Positions 16,994 to 25,646 of a DNA stretch of 64,000 nucleotides are shown in pieces. The position numbers and the translations under genes are program-made. Location of the stretch: contig NZ_CP107985.1 in NCBI RefSeq assembly GCF_036108815.1, positions 1,426,001-1,490,000 of the forward strand, written 5' to 3'. The notes below the pieces were generated by a model. The model saw only the letters and a program-made list of their open reading frames with translations, searched no databases and was not told where the DNA came from. This DNA comes from Streptomyces sp. NBC_00353 (GTDB lineage: Bacteria; Actinomycetota; Actinomycetes; Streptomycetales; Streptomycetaceae). How positions within the stretch are numbered: the first letter of the stretch is position 1; each line of letters starts with the position of its first letter.

Positions 16994-17947
16994 ATGGGCA
17001 CCGCGACCCGGGTCCCGCAGACCCGTGACATGGCAGGCGACGAACTCTCCGCCGACGAGGCACTGGCATCGCTGCGCCGCTACGGTCGCTGGCCACTGGT
17101 GCGGGACTCCTTCGTCCGCTTCCGTTACGCCGACGGCTTCAGCCACGCCCGCGCGCTCGCCCTCCAGACCGTTCTCGCCGTGATTCCGCTCGTCATCGCC
17201 TTCGTCGGGCTGTCCGCCTCACTTCACACGGAGAACGTGGGGAGGCTGGCGGAACTGACGATTCACCGCATCGCCGCGGGACCGAGCTCCGAGGTGGTGG
17301 ACGACGCGCTCAATCGGAGCCGGCAGCGTGCCGGGGAAGGTTCTCAGCTCACTCTCTGGTTCGGCCTGGCTTTCTCGCTTGTGAACGTCACGACGGCGAT
17401 GTGCCAGATCGAACGCGGTGCCAACCGGATATACGGCGTCGAGCGCGACCGCCCCTTCCATCAGAAGTACTTCCGGGGCCTGGTGATGGCGCTGGCTGCC
17501 GGCATACCTCTGGGCATCGGGTTCATCCTCATGGTGGTCGGCGGCGACCTCGCCGCGGCTGCCGTGACGGTCTACGGCCTCGGCGACGGAGCCCGGAACT
17601 CCTGGGATCTACTGCGATGGCCGTGCGGGCTGCTGCTCGCGCTCATCTCCGCGAGCGCGATCTTCCGTCGCTCCCCGCGTCGCAGGCAACCCGGCTACAC
17701 GTGGCTGGCGTTCGGGGCAGCCCTCTACCTGGTGCTGTGGACCGCGCTGACCTGGCTGCTCAGCCTCTATCTCTCGGTCAGCGGGTCCTTCGACACGGTC
17801 TACGGCCCCCTGAGTGCCTTCATGTCGCTGCTGCTCTGGGCCTATCTGACCTCCATCGCTCTCTTTCTCGGGCTGTCCTTCGCCGCGCAGTTGGAGGCCG
17901 TCCGAGCCCTGCGGCCCGGTCCTGTCCAACCCGATCCGGGAGCATGA
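16994..17947 (+). CDS. YihY/virulence-factor BrkB family membrane protein
   Basis: This 317-residue protein has six predicted membrane helices and the YihY-family N-terminus: RFRYADGFSHARALALQTVL followed by IPLVIAFVGL. It has an NRIYGVERDRPFHQKYFRG cytoplasmic loop and a LLWAYLTSIALFLG last helix. Members were once called RNase BN, but they are integral membrane proteins of uncertain transport function. It is the middle gene of a tight three-gene run: 0 bp to the gene before and 0 bp to the PAP2 pseudogene after. Confidence 0.9.
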   Translation: MGTATRVPQTRDMAGDELSADEALASLRRYGRWPLVRDSFVRFRYADGFSHARALALQTVLAVIPLVIAFVGLSASLHTENVGRLAELTIHRIAAGPSSEVVDDALNRSRQRAGEGSQLTLWFGLAFSLVNVTTAMCQIERGANRIYGVERDRPFHQKYFRGLVMALAAGIPLGIGFILMVVGGDLAAAAVTVYGLGDGARNSWDLLRWPCGLLLALISASAIFRRSPRRRQPGYTWLAFGAALYLVLWTALTWLLSLYLSVSGSFDTVYGPLSAFMSLLLWAYLTSIALFLGLSFAAQLEAVRALRPGPVQPDPGA

Positions 17948-18496
17948 ATGGTTGTGCGAGTCACTGCCCTGCGGCTTCGTGAGCGCAGCGCCCGGGCAGC
18001 CGACCGCAGATGCGGCGTCCACCTGCTCGGCGCCGCCGCCGTCGCCGCGCTCTCCTCGGTGCCCTTCGGTCTTCCGCTGGTCCTCGTCGAGGGCAGATGG
18101 GGCCCGTTGCGCACCATGGACGTGCGTGCGGCGCGGCGGCCGCACGGCACCGGGCTCGAACACCCTGCGTGGACGAGTGCCCTCCGCTTCCTGTCCGACT
18201 GGGTCTGGGACCCAGCGACGCTGCGGTGCGTGGTCGCGCGGCTGACGGCTTGACTGGTCTACCGCCGTGCCTGGCGGCTGACTGCCTGGTCCGGCGTGAC
18301 GGCGGTGGCCGGCGGACTGATAGGACTGCTGGTCAAAACGGTGGTCGAGCGGGCCAGGCCCTCTTTGACGGACCCGGTGGCCCAGGCACCGGCCTTCTCC
18401 TTCCCCTCGGGCCACGCGATGACCGCCACCACCTCGTTCGCCACCCTGCTGCTCGCGCTGCTGCCGCTGGTGCCCCGTGGCGGACAGCGGGCGTGA
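17948..18496 (+). pseudogene. PAP2-family phosphatase, interrupted by a stop and truncated
   Basis: The frame from the ATG at 17948 meets a TGA at 18251-18253, then continues in the same frame with TAWSGVTAVAGGLIGLLVK. It carries PAP2 motif 1 (KTVVERARPS) and motif 2 (FSFPSGHAMTATTSFATLLL) before a second TGA at 18494. Motif 3 (SRxxxGxHxxxD) is absent. The second stop directly precedes the inverted-repeat element at 18498. The intact protein would have been a membrane lipid-phosphate phosphatase coupled to the YihY gene. Both a nonsense mutation and a 3' loss are visible. Confidence 0.82.
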
Positions 18497-18497
18497 T

Positions 18498-18624
18498 ACT
18501 GGTGAGCTCGCTTATTCAACTGTCGCGAGTTCCTCAGGTCACCGCGTCCATTAGCTGCAGAGAGTGACGTTCGTTCTTGGTTGGCGGGTGCATCGGCGAC
18601 GGTTGAATTTGCGAGCTCACCAGT
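18498..18624. repeat. MITE-like element with 29-bp terminal inverted repeats
   Basis: The left end (18498-18526) reads ACTGGTGAGCTCGC, three bases, then TTCAACTGTCGC. The right end (18596-18624) is its inverse complement with 26 of 29 positions matching. The 69-bp interior has no coding potential. A third copy of the same end lies at 19842-19870 beside a tyrosine-recombinase relic, so the element probably descends from that recombinase-encoding element. It terminates the PAP2 pseudogene. No target duplication was evident. Confidence 0.7.
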
Positions 18625-18654
18625 GTGTAACCCCGGTAGGAGCCGCAGGAGCGA

Positions 18655-18694
18655 GGGTGCGGGACTCGGTTGTCACACCCCGAGTCCCGCACCC
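18655..18694 (-). terminator. Hairpin terminator of the GNAT gene
   Basis: A perfect 15-bp stem, GGGTGCGGGACTCGG with CCGAGTCCCGCACCC, and a 10-base loop lie 25 bases past the stop of the gene at 18719-19621. Confidence 0.75.
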
Positions 18695-18718
18695 GCTTCC
18701 TGTCTCGCGGGCGCGGGG

Positions 18719-19621
18719 CTATATCAGGTCGATGCGTTCCTGGGCGATCGGGTAGCCGGCCCTCGCGAAGTGGGCGGCCATCGGGACGTTGGTCTGGTCC
18801 GTCCCGGCCACGATACGGTCCATGCCCTCGTCGGCGAGCTTGTGCGTGGCCTCGACGAGCAGGTCATAGGCGTATCCGTGGCCGCGGTGCTCGGGCACCA
18901 CGCCGATATAGCCGATGAGAGGGTCTCCGTAGTGGCGGCCGGGGACGCTCAGGCCGACGAGTTCCCCGGCGGGGTTGTAGGCCAGGCGCCACCACTCGCG
19001 CGGGCTCGGCAACCAGCGCAAATAGTCCAGTTCTTCCTGGGCGGCCGCCTCCAGCCCGGATGCGGCGATGGTGCGGCGCACATGGGCGTCGAGACTGCCC
19101 TGGTGGATACGGCGGAATACGTCGAGGACCGCCGCGTCGTCGGGCTCGGGACGGAATTCGAGGCGGCCCGGGCGCACGGGCACGCCGCAGTCCGGCGTCC
19201 AGCGGTAGCGGAAGCGTTCGACCAGAGGGGACAGACCCGCGGCGACGGCCGCGTCGATCCGGGCCTGTGCCTGCTCCCGGACTGCGGGAATGTCACGCCA
19301 GCCGGGCGGCAGTTTGAGGGAGTACTGGGCGTACAGCGGTGAGGTGCGGAGCAGTTGTACGGCCGCACCGGCGTCCGTGAAGTCGAACCAGTCCAGGGCG
19401 ACCGGGTTGTCGTCCTTCGGCCCGGCCCACCAGGCGGCGCGCGCGACGACGACGCCGTCGCGCAGGGCCACCCACGTCCACTCGGGGCGGTACTCACCGG
19501 CGGCGGCCATCCCACTGTAGGTGTCGCCGAAGGCGGCAAAGCCGACCAGACCGGGATCGGGCAGAGACTCGAAAAGTGCTTCCTCGCCCGCGGCGAGGGG
19601 GCGGATGAGCAGATCGGTCAT
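18719..19621 (-). CDS. GNAT-family N-acetyltransferase
   Basis: This 300-residue protein has a C-terminal GNAT fold with the acetyl-CoA loop GVVPEHRGHGYAYDLLVEAT (V-x-P-x-x-R-G-x-G-x-A type). It is followed by AGTDQTNVPMAAHFARAGY, the conserved strand-4 to helix-4 segment. The N-terminal half (about 1-150) is a degenerate second GNAT-like module. AAAGGA lies nine bases before the ATG at 19621. The substrate is unknown. It is a single gene with its own terminator. Confidence 0.85.
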   Translation of the reverse strand: MTDLLIRPLAAGEEALFESLPDPGLVGFAAFGDTYSGMAAAGEYRPEWTWVALRDGVVVARAAWWAGPKDDNPVALDWFDFTDAGAAVQLLRTSPLYAQYSLKLPPGWRDIPAVREQAQARIDAAVAAGLSPLVERFRYRWTPDCGVPVRPGRLEFRPEPDDAAVLDVFRRIHQGSLDAHVRRTIAASGLEAAAQEELDYLRWLPSPREWWRLAYNPAGELVGLSVPGRHYGDPLIGYIGVVPEHRGHGYAYDLLVEATHKLADEGMDRIVAGTDQTNVPMAAHFARAGYPIAQERIDLI

Positions 19622-19841
19622 GTGAGAGGTCCTTTCGGGAAGCGACGCGCTCCCGTTCAGATCCTCGGCGCCCTCGGAACGGGGTGGGAGCACATGAGAG
19701 TCAGCTGGCTCACGGTTCCCACCTCCTTTTGCAGTCGAGGACGCGAACGCAGCGTAACAGCGTGATCGAATCGCCGACAACAGCAGCCGTCCAGCCGCGC
19801 GCACCACATCTCGACCCGCCCGAACGGGACTTGGGGTACTC

Positions 19842-19870
19842 ACTGGTGGGCTCGCGTTCTCAACTGTCGC
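19842..19870. repeat. Third copy of the 29-bp inverted-repeat end
   Basis: ACTGGTGGGCTCGC, three bases, CTCAACTGTCGC matches 25 of 29 positions of the left end at 18498-18526. It overlaps the 3' end of the recombinase relic, suggesting that this is the terminus of the element that encoded it. No opposing end was found upstream. Confidence 0.6.
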
Positions 19871-20370
19871 CAGATCCCCGTGGAACCCAGCCCGTTGGTG
19901 ACCGTTTGTGATCTCCGGCTGCGTAGCGGCTCCACGTTCCGCCGGTCTCGTTGAGGAGCCGAGTGGTGGTCTTGTGGTGGTAGCCGAGGGCGTCTGCGAC
20001 GACGGGGGCGGGCATCTCCAGGACTTGCTGGCGGATCGCTGCGGTCCGGACGGCGGTCGTGGAGATGCCGAGGTCATTGAGCTGGCTGGAGAGACTGCCT
20101 GGGTGTAGTGGCTGGCCGGCACGTCGGCCGGGGAAGACCCAGCGGGAGTCTCGGTTGGTCGCGGTGTTCATGTTGTCGCGGCTGTCGATCCAGGTCAGGA
20201 GGAGTTCGGCGAACGGAGCGGGCACCTGCGAGGCAGGTTCGCCCAGACGTGGCAGGACCTGGTCGTTGTCGTGGACAATGTCGTCGATGGTCAGGTGGAC
20301 AACTCGGCTGCAAGGTGTCGACATGACCCTGACCTTCGTCCGCACCAAGCAAGCCGACGCCGCTCGACTT
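19860..20370 (-). pseudogene. Tyrosine-recombinase-like transposase, C-terminal relic
   Basis: The translation contains PAPFAELLLTWIDSRDNMNT, SRWVFPGRRAGQPLHPGSLS, TAAIRQQVLEMPAPVVADAL and GYHHKTTTRLLNETGGTWSRY. These are the C-terminal blocks of a widespread Streptomyces site-specific integrase family; GYHH and the final Tyr correspond to the catalytic end. The N-terminal half is missing and the upstream sequence is unrelated. It ends inside a 29-bp repeat shared with the element at 18498. Confidence 0.78.
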
Positions 20371-20471
20371 GCGCAATGGTCGCCCGTCGCTCTCGGCATC
20401 CCGACTACCCGCCCTCAGCCCGAATAACCGGCAACTCCCCGTGAGCGTCAGCAGTGATCACCAATGCGAGA

Positions 20472-20640
20472 TCACGCTTGGGAGAGGACCTCCGCTCGCA
20501 GACGCTCGTACTCGGCGCCAGCAGACGGCTCGTCGTCGAAGTAGTCCTCCCAGAAGCATGGGCGCTGCCATTCCTTCGGCGCCAGTGTCACCTGGCCGTC
20601 CTCCAACCACGGGCGCCGATGCGTGTTGTTGCCGGCGCGT
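20472..20640 (-). pseudogene. C-terminal fragment of an unidentified protein
   Basis: A minus-strand frame without a start codon reads RRPWLEDGQVTLAPKEWQRP, CFWEDYFDDEPSAGAEYERL and RAEVLSQA before a TGA at 20472. Composition and codon usage look coding, but no start or upstream domain is present. It is probably the surviving 3' end of a gene lost when the recombinase element decayed. The family was not recognised. Confidence 0.45.
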
Positions 20641-20749
20641 GCCTCTGTCCGTGGCTGCGGGTGGAGGGTGCACGGGTGTGGTGTCGCGGTCGGCCGGCAG
20701 GTGTTGTCCGGCCTTGGTTCCGGGCGCAGAGGCCGGGTAGCAGAAGGCC

Positions 20750-21130
20750 TCAGACTGCGACGGAGAGCAGGTCCACCACGAAGACGAGTGTCGAGCCCGC
20801 CGGGATCAACGGCGAGGGCGACTGGTTGCCGTAGCCGAGGCGCGGGGGAACGATGATCTCGCGCCGGCCGCCAACCTTCATCCCTCTGACCCCGCGGTCC
20901 CAGCCCTTGATGACCTTGCCACCGCCCACGGCGAACTTGAACGTCCGGCCCCGGTCCCAGGAGGTGTCGAATTCCTTTCCGGACTCGAAGGTGACCCCGA
21001 CGTAGTGAACCTGGACAACCCTGCCCGGCTTCGCCTCAAGCCCGTCCCCGACGACGAGGTCACGGATTGTCAGCTCGGTGGGAGCGTCACCCTCCGGAAG
21101 GTCGATCTCGGGCTTCGTCAGTTCACTCAT
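20750..21130 (-). CDS. FKBP-type peptidyl-prolyl cis-trans isomerase
   Basis: This 126-residue single-domain FKBP has VQVHYVGVTFESGKEFDTSW, the FKFAVGGGKVIKGWDRGVRG core, and the VPPRLGYGNQSP and IPAGSTLVFVVDLL blocks, with the usual aromatic proline-binding residues (Tyr, Phe, Asp, Trp, Tyr, Phe). There is no signal peptide, so it is a cytoplasmic folding catalyst. GAGG lies five bases before the ATG at 21130; an upstream in-frame start is less likely. Confidence 0.93.
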   Translation of the reverse strand: MSELTKPEIDLPEGDAPTELTIRDLVVGDGLEAKPGRVVQVHYVGVTFESGKEFDTSWDRGRTFKFAVGGGKVIKGWDRGVRGMKVGGRREIIVPPRLGYGNQSPSPLIPAGSTLVFVVDLLSVAV

Positions 21131-21389
21131 TGCAGCCTCATTCGCTCGCCGCCGGAAGCCCTCATACAGACCAGCCGGGCGCATGGTCACTCTATGCAGT
21201 AGATCATCATCCTGCCGTGAACGCTCATCTCCTGGAGTGCATCAAGCCCAACGGAGCACGATGCTCAGCGTGACTGGGCGTGCTACGTCATCGCTACGCT
21301 GCGCCCGTACTCGATGATGGCGAGGCCATGCTCCCCGCGTCCGCGGGTATGGCCCCTGGGCGTCGCCTGGTGGCGCGTGGCCCGCTGCG

Positions 21390-21596
21390 CGGAAGGTCCT
21401 TCAGCCTGCGCTGACAACGGTCGTGGACTCGGTCCGGGAAGCGCCCGCAGCCCGGACACGCCGCCCGGGCCGCGCGGCCTCTCGTCACCACCTCGACCGT
21501 GCCGAACGTAACCGCCTCGACGTCCACATCGTCGATCCCCTCGAACACCAGCGACTCCCAGAACGGTGCGCCGGGCTGCATGACCAGCACCATCAC
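21390..21596 (-). pseudogene. ISL3-family transposase, N-terminal remnant
   Basis: The translation reads PFWESLVFEGIDDVDVEAVT, FGTVEVVTRGRAARAACPGC and GRFPDRVHDRCQRRLKDLP. That is the ISL3 N-terminus with its CPxCG zinc-ribbon, and homology ends abruptly after KDLP. It is on the same strand as the ISL3 C-terminal remnant at 14570-14790 and upstream of it in reading direction. Confidence 0.85.
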
Positions 21597-21836
21597 CGCT
21601 CACAACCGGCCGCAGCAGAGACCAGAGGGAGCGTCACTTCCGAACGTCAACGGACAAGGCGTACGCCGCCTCACACGAGCCAGTCCCTCGCAATCGAACG
21701 TCGGGGTAACGCTCCGCAACGGCTCCCCAAGATCTGTGCCAGAACCGAGATTTGGGAACGCTTGTCTCGTGTGTCGGCGTGAGTCGATGGCCGACGGAGG
21801 TTGCCATGCCTGTGATCGCTAGGTGGGCGTCGTCTC

Positions 21837-23372
21837 TCAGCGTCGGGCCGCCGGTGGGGTGACAGCACCGTTCAGGCAGCGGTCGAGGAGTGCGTGCATG
21901 CGGGGTACGGGGAGGGCCGGGTTGGCCGCAGCGCCCTCGGCGGTGCGGGGGCCGGCGAGGAGGGCCTCCAGGGCTTCCGGTGACAGATTCGGGTTGGCGG
22001 CCGCTGCTCGGCGCACCGACGCGTCGGGGTCCTCCACCGGAGGGTCGAGCAGGGCGGGATCGGCTGCGGCCAGGGCCCGTACCTCGGGATCCGGGTGGGC
22101 GATGAGGTGGGTCCGGCCGGTACGGGGGAGCGCGGGCAGGTTCAGCAGGTGCGGACGGTGGACCGGGCGGTTGACGAAGACGTCCAGGAGGAGGTGCGGC
22201 GGAGCCAGCGGATGGTGGCAGGCCAGCCGGATCCTCACCTCCTCGTCGTCGTCCTGCGCGAGCGTCCCGACGAGTTCCGTCGGCAGGCCCGGCCAACTCG
22301 CCGCAACCCGGCGGAGCACCGGTTCCTCGGACACCGCACAGGCGACGAACCAGTCGGGCGACGGCCCGGCGGCCGACTCGGTGGTCGGCCCGGTGGCCGG
22401 CCCGGTGGCCGGCTCGGTGGCCGGGCAGGTGCAGTCCGGACCGTGCCCGATGACCCCCTGGATCGCTCCGTACTCGGCCCAGGTACGAGTGAAGGGGTGG
22501 AGGCGTGCACACATCCGCACCTCCTCGTCCGGGTCCTCCCTCAGCTCCGCCACCAGGTCCGGTCCCAGGTCGGGCCGGACGGCGACCATCGCACGAACCT
22601 CCGCCTCAGGGTGGCGGGCGAGCCGGGCGACGGCATCGGCCGGGGTGTGCCGGTTCCTGGTCAAGGGGTACACCCTGCCGTCCTCGAAGCACTGCTCGAC
22701 GAGCGCGGGGGACAGAGCACACGTGCCGAACACGAAGGACCTGCCGCGCGGGCCGATGGACCGCAGCCTGGCCTCCACCGCTTCCGGGTCCAACTCCCAG
22801 CTGCTCTCCCGCGCCGCTTCCCGCACCGCAGCGTCGGGGTCGTCGAGCAGGGCCTCCCGCTGTGCGGCGGTGAGCGACTGCCACCTCCAGGTGGCACGTA
22901 CGCGGAGCCCGGGGTGTTCGTGCCCGGCCATGACGCTGAGGAAGGACAGCGGGATCTGCCGGGAGGAATCGAGTTCCGCCACGATCTCGTGTTCGGTGAC
23001 CTTGCCGTCCTCGCCCCCGTCCTGGGCGGTCAGGAGGGTCACGAGGATGTCGTCCGGCAGCGGTCGGACCCGTCGGGGGTAAGAACGGGAGCCGCCGGCG
23101 AGCCGTGCGCGGACGATCCCCGACGGGTCCGTCGCCAAGGGGGCGAGGCGTGAGGGGTCGACGTGCTGGTTGACGGCGAGCGCGCGGCGGATCTCCCCGA
23201 GCGGATGGCGGAGGGCTGTGTCGATGACGGCGTCAGGCAGGTCACGACCCGCGCACATCAGCAGGCCGGCCTCACCGGCCGCTCGATCCACCAGGCGTAT
23301 CAGTACGTCGGAGGGCGCCGCCGGATTGAAGGCGATGCCGCGCAGCCACAGTTCATGCAGAGAGTCGGACAC
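21837..23372 (-). CDS. Leucine-rich-repeat-variant (LRV/HEAT-like) protein
   Basis: This 511-residue cytoplasmic protein is composed almost wholly of degenerate helical repeats of the LRV type: LARHPEAEVRAMVAVRPDLG, LAQDDDEEVRIRLACHHPLA, IAHPDPEVRALAAADPALLD and PDASVRRAAAANPNLSPEAL. About a dozen units are present. A short Pro/Ala/Thr/Gly repeat near residues 325-345 (DNA near 22380-22430, roughly 12-bp units) interrupts the array. LRV proteins are superhelical scaffolds; no partner is known. The ATG at 23372 opens the repeat array. Confidence 0.8.
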   Translation of the reverse strand: MSDSLHELWLRGIAFNPAAPSDVLIRLVDRAAGEAGLLMCAGRDLPDAVIDTALRHPLGEIRRALAVNQHVDPSRLAPLATDPSGIVRARLAGGSRSYPRRVRPLPDDILVTLLTAQDGGEDGKVTEHEIVAELDSSRQIPLSFLSVMAGHEHPGLRVRATWRWQSLTAAQREALLDDPDAAVREAARESSWELDPEAVEARLRSIGPRGRSFVFGTCALSPALVEQCFEDGRVYPLTRNRHTPADAVARLARHPEAEVRAMVAVRPDLGPDLVAELREDPDEEVRMCARLHPFTRTWAEYGAIQGVIGHGPDCTCPATEPATGPATGPTTESAAGPSPDWFVACAVSEEPVLRRVAASWPGLPTELVGTLAQDDDEEVRIRLACHHPLAPPHLLLDVFVNRPVHRPHLLNLPALPRTGRTHLIAHPDPEVRALAAADPALLDPPVEDPDASVRRAAAANPNLSPEALEALLAGPRTAEGAAANPALPVPRMHALLDRCLNGAVTPPAARR

Positions 23373-23752
23373 CGCGTCATCCTGCCACCTCGCCTCCTGA
23401 ACCGGGCCGCCCGACGGCTACCTCGTAGGCGCTTACCGGCGACTCCGTCCGCAGGGCTTCGGCCACGTGGCGAGGGCCTTGCTCATCGTGCGCACGCTGA
23501 CCGTGCACGGCACACCGCCGGGCTCCGCATCCACCCCCGCCGGCGGATGCATGACATCCCTGGCAAGTCAAGCAACCGGGCGTTGCTGAAACTCGGCTAC
23601 ATCGTCTTCGGCGCCCACGGGGTGTTCTCGCTCTTGGGCAACAAACGCTCTCGCCACTGACCGACAAAGCCACACCTTCGTGCCTCGCAGAGGCAGTGCC
23701 AGCACCACCGGCCGCCCCAGCCACTCGTTGCGCCCCGCGGGGGGCCTGGCAG

Positions 23753-23797
23753 CCGACTTGTTGTGACGCCTTCGAGGCAGGCGTCACAACAAGTCGG
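23753..23797 (-). terminator. Hairpin terminator of the regulator/MFS operon
   Basis: A perfect 18-bp stem (23753-23770 with 23780-23797; arm CCGACTTGTTGTGACGCC) with a 9-base loop overlaps the stop codon of the MFS gene. It would end the minus-strand operon. Confidence 0.7.
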
Positions 23798-25079
23798 GTG
23801 CACTCTCCTGGGCGGGATCCTTGGATGCCGGGTGATCCGGACCGCCGGCCGGGCCAGCGGCACGCAGCGCCGCTTCGACCCGGCGGTTGCTGGTCATGGA
23901 TGCCGTGACGGCCGTCATCGCCAGGAGGAGGCCGGCGGCGGCGTAGAGCGGGGTGCGGATGTCATAGGTGGTGGCCAGCCAGCCGCCGAGGAAGGCTCCG
24001 ATGGGGGCGGCGCACATGGCCAGCATGCGGGAGGTGGAGGCGACCCGGCCCATCAGGTGGGCGGGGACGATCACCTGTCGGAGGGAGGGCGCGAGCACCA
24101 TCGTGGCGCCCATGCCGGCCCCGCAGACGGCGAGCGCCAGCCCGGCGACGTACGGGTTCGGGGCAGCGGCCAGGCCCAGGATGGCAAGCCCTTCGACGGC
24201 GGCTGTGCAGGTCAGTGCGGTGCCGGTGCCGAGTCGTCGGCCAAGGTAGGAGGCGATGCCTGCACCGAGCAGGCCGCCGGTGGCCTCCGCTGTGAGGAGC
24301 AGGCCGAAGCCGTAGGTGTCGATGCCCAGGCGGTCGTGCGCGAAGAGGGCGAGGACGGTCTCCACAGCGAGGAAGGCGACGTTCCCGACCGCCGGGCGGA
24401 GCGCCAGCCCGAGCAGCACCCGGTCCCGGAAGACGTACGAGGCCCCGGCCCGCGCTTGCTGAAGCAGCGTCTCGCGGACCTCCGGCACGGGCCGGGGCAT
24501 GGCGGGCAGCGTACGGACGAGCAGCGCGGAGAACAGGAACGACACCGCGTCGGCGAGCAGCGGAACCGCCCGCCCGAGCGCGAGCAGCGCACTGCCCGCA
24601 GGCGGCCCCGCGAAACCGGACATGGCGGTCTGGGCGCCGCGCAGGCGGGAGTTGGCACGCTCCAGGAGCGCGGGGTCGCGGCGGAGCAGATCCGGCAGGT
24701 AGGCCGTGGCGGCCGTATCGAAGAACAGCCCGCCGAGGCCGAGCAGGAAGGCGACGGCCGCGAGCAGCGGAATGCTCAGCACGTCGAGCGCGGCCGCTGC
24801 CGCTGGTATCGCGAGCAGCACCGCACGCGCCGCGTCCGCGACCCACATCGTGCGCCGACGCTCCCAGCGATCCACCAGCGCACCGCCGAGCACCCCGAAG
24901 AGCAGCCACGGCAGCGTCCCGGCGGCCGTGACGACGGCGAGCGCCATCGGATCCCGCGTCAACGTCAACGCGAGCAGCGGCAGCGCGGCATGCGACACCC
25001 CGTCACCGAGCGAGGACACCGTCTGCGCAGTCCACAGCCGTCCGAACCCGGTCGGCAACTTCCGAACACCTGAGGTCAC
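23784..25079 (-). CDS. MFS transporter, MFS_3/enterobactin-exporter type
   Basis: This 431-residue, 12-TM major-facilitator protein starts FGRLWTAQTVSSLGDGVSHA, typical of the MFS_3 group. It carries the loop 2-3 motif GGALVDRWERRR and ends with a hydrophilic tail. The group exports siderophores and antibiotics; the substrate is not evident. The GTG start at 25079 overlaps the TGA of the upstream regulator gene (GTGA), so the two are translationally coupled. Confidence 0.9.
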   Translation of the reverse strand: MTSGVRKLPTGFGRLWTAQTVSSLGDGVSHAALPLLALTLTRDPMALAVVTAAGTLPWLLFGVLGGALVDRWERRRTMWVADAARAVLLAIPAAAAALDVLSIPLLAAVAFLLGLGGLFFDTAATAYLPDLLRRDPALLERANSRLRGAQTAMSGFAGPPAGSALLALGRAVPLLADAVSFLFSALLVRTLPAMPRPVPEVRETLLQQARAGASYVFRDRVLLGLALRPAVGNVAFLAVETVLALFAHDRLGIDTYGFGLLLTAEATGGLLGAGIASYLGRRLGTGTALTCTAAVEGLAILGLAAAPNPYVAGLALAVCGAGMGATMVLAPSLRQVIVPAHLMGRVASTSRMLAMCAAPIGAFLGGWLATTYDIRTPLYAAAGLLLAMTAVTASMTSNRRVEAALRAAGPAGGPDHPASKDPAQESAPDLL

Positions 25080-25615
25080 TTGGCGCCCCCCTCGGCCTGC
25101 TCGCGCGGTGCCGGGTGGAACAGTGCGAAGACGAGTGACGCGTCCGGCAGCGACGGATCGGACAGCTCCCGGTACTCGTCCGCCAGTGCCTGCAGCCGCG
25201 CCCCCAGCTCCGCGAACTGCTCCTCGGTGAGCCGCAGATGCGCCATCCGCACGTGCCGCTCGCCGTCCGCCGGCGACGCCTCCAGGTCCGCCACCGCATG
25301 GCGCATCAGCACATCCGGCCCTCCTTCGCCCGGATCCGGCAGCGCGATCGCCCGCGCGGCCATCGCGTAGTACCGCTCGGTGACCCCCCGCACCTTCCGT
25401 GTCCGTACCACCTTCACCAGGCCGGCCCGCTCCAGCAGCCGTACGTGATAGCTGGAACTCCCCTTCGCAAGGCCCACCCGCTCGGCGATCTGCGTAATCG
25501 TCGCCGGCTCGAATCGGAGCACGGCCATGATCCGGTGGCGCGTGAGATTGGAGACGGCGCGCAGCTGCTCGTCAGTGGTGACGTGAAACGTCTCGGGAAG
25601 ATCGTCGGTAGGCAT
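25076..25615 (-). CDS. ArsR-type winged-helix transcriptional regulator
   Basis: This 179-residue regulator has a winged helix at about 12-75: VSNLTRHRIMAVLRFEPATI, then QIAERVGLAKGSSSYHVRLL with SSSYHVRLLERAGLV as recognition helix. The C-terminal half is likely an effector or dimer domain. It is first in a two-gene operon with the MFS exporter (GTGA overlap). A perfect 10-bp palindrome ends six bases upstream of the start, implying autorepression. There is almost no room for a ribosome-binding site between palindrome and ATG, so the message may be leaderless. Confidence 0.87.
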   Translation of the reverse strand: MPTDDLPETFHVTTDEQLRAVSNLTRHRIMAVLRFEPATITQIAERVGLAKGSSSYHVRLLERAGLVKVVRTRKVRGVTERYYAMAARAIALPDPGEGGPDVLMRHAVADLEASPADGERHVRMAHLRLTEEQFAELGARLQALADEYRELSDPSLPDASLVFALFHPAPREQAEGGAK

Positions 25616-25620
25616 GGGAG

Positions 25621-25646
25621 CAATGGTCAACGTTTCTTGACCATTG
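25621..25646 (-). promoter_or_regulatory. Operator: perfect 10-bp palindrome before the regulator/MFS operon
   Basis: CAATGGTCAA and TTGACCATTG are exact inverse complements separated by six bases, directly upstream of the regulator start at 25615. TTGACC inside the repeat could also serve as a -35 element. Position, length and symmetry fit the binding site of a dimeric winged-helix repressor. Confidence 0.75.

Noticed and set aside
22380..22430. Tandem 12-bp repeats considered as a regulatory array
   Set aside because: They lie inside the LRV-protein gene and simply encode its Pro/Ala/Thr/Gly linker.
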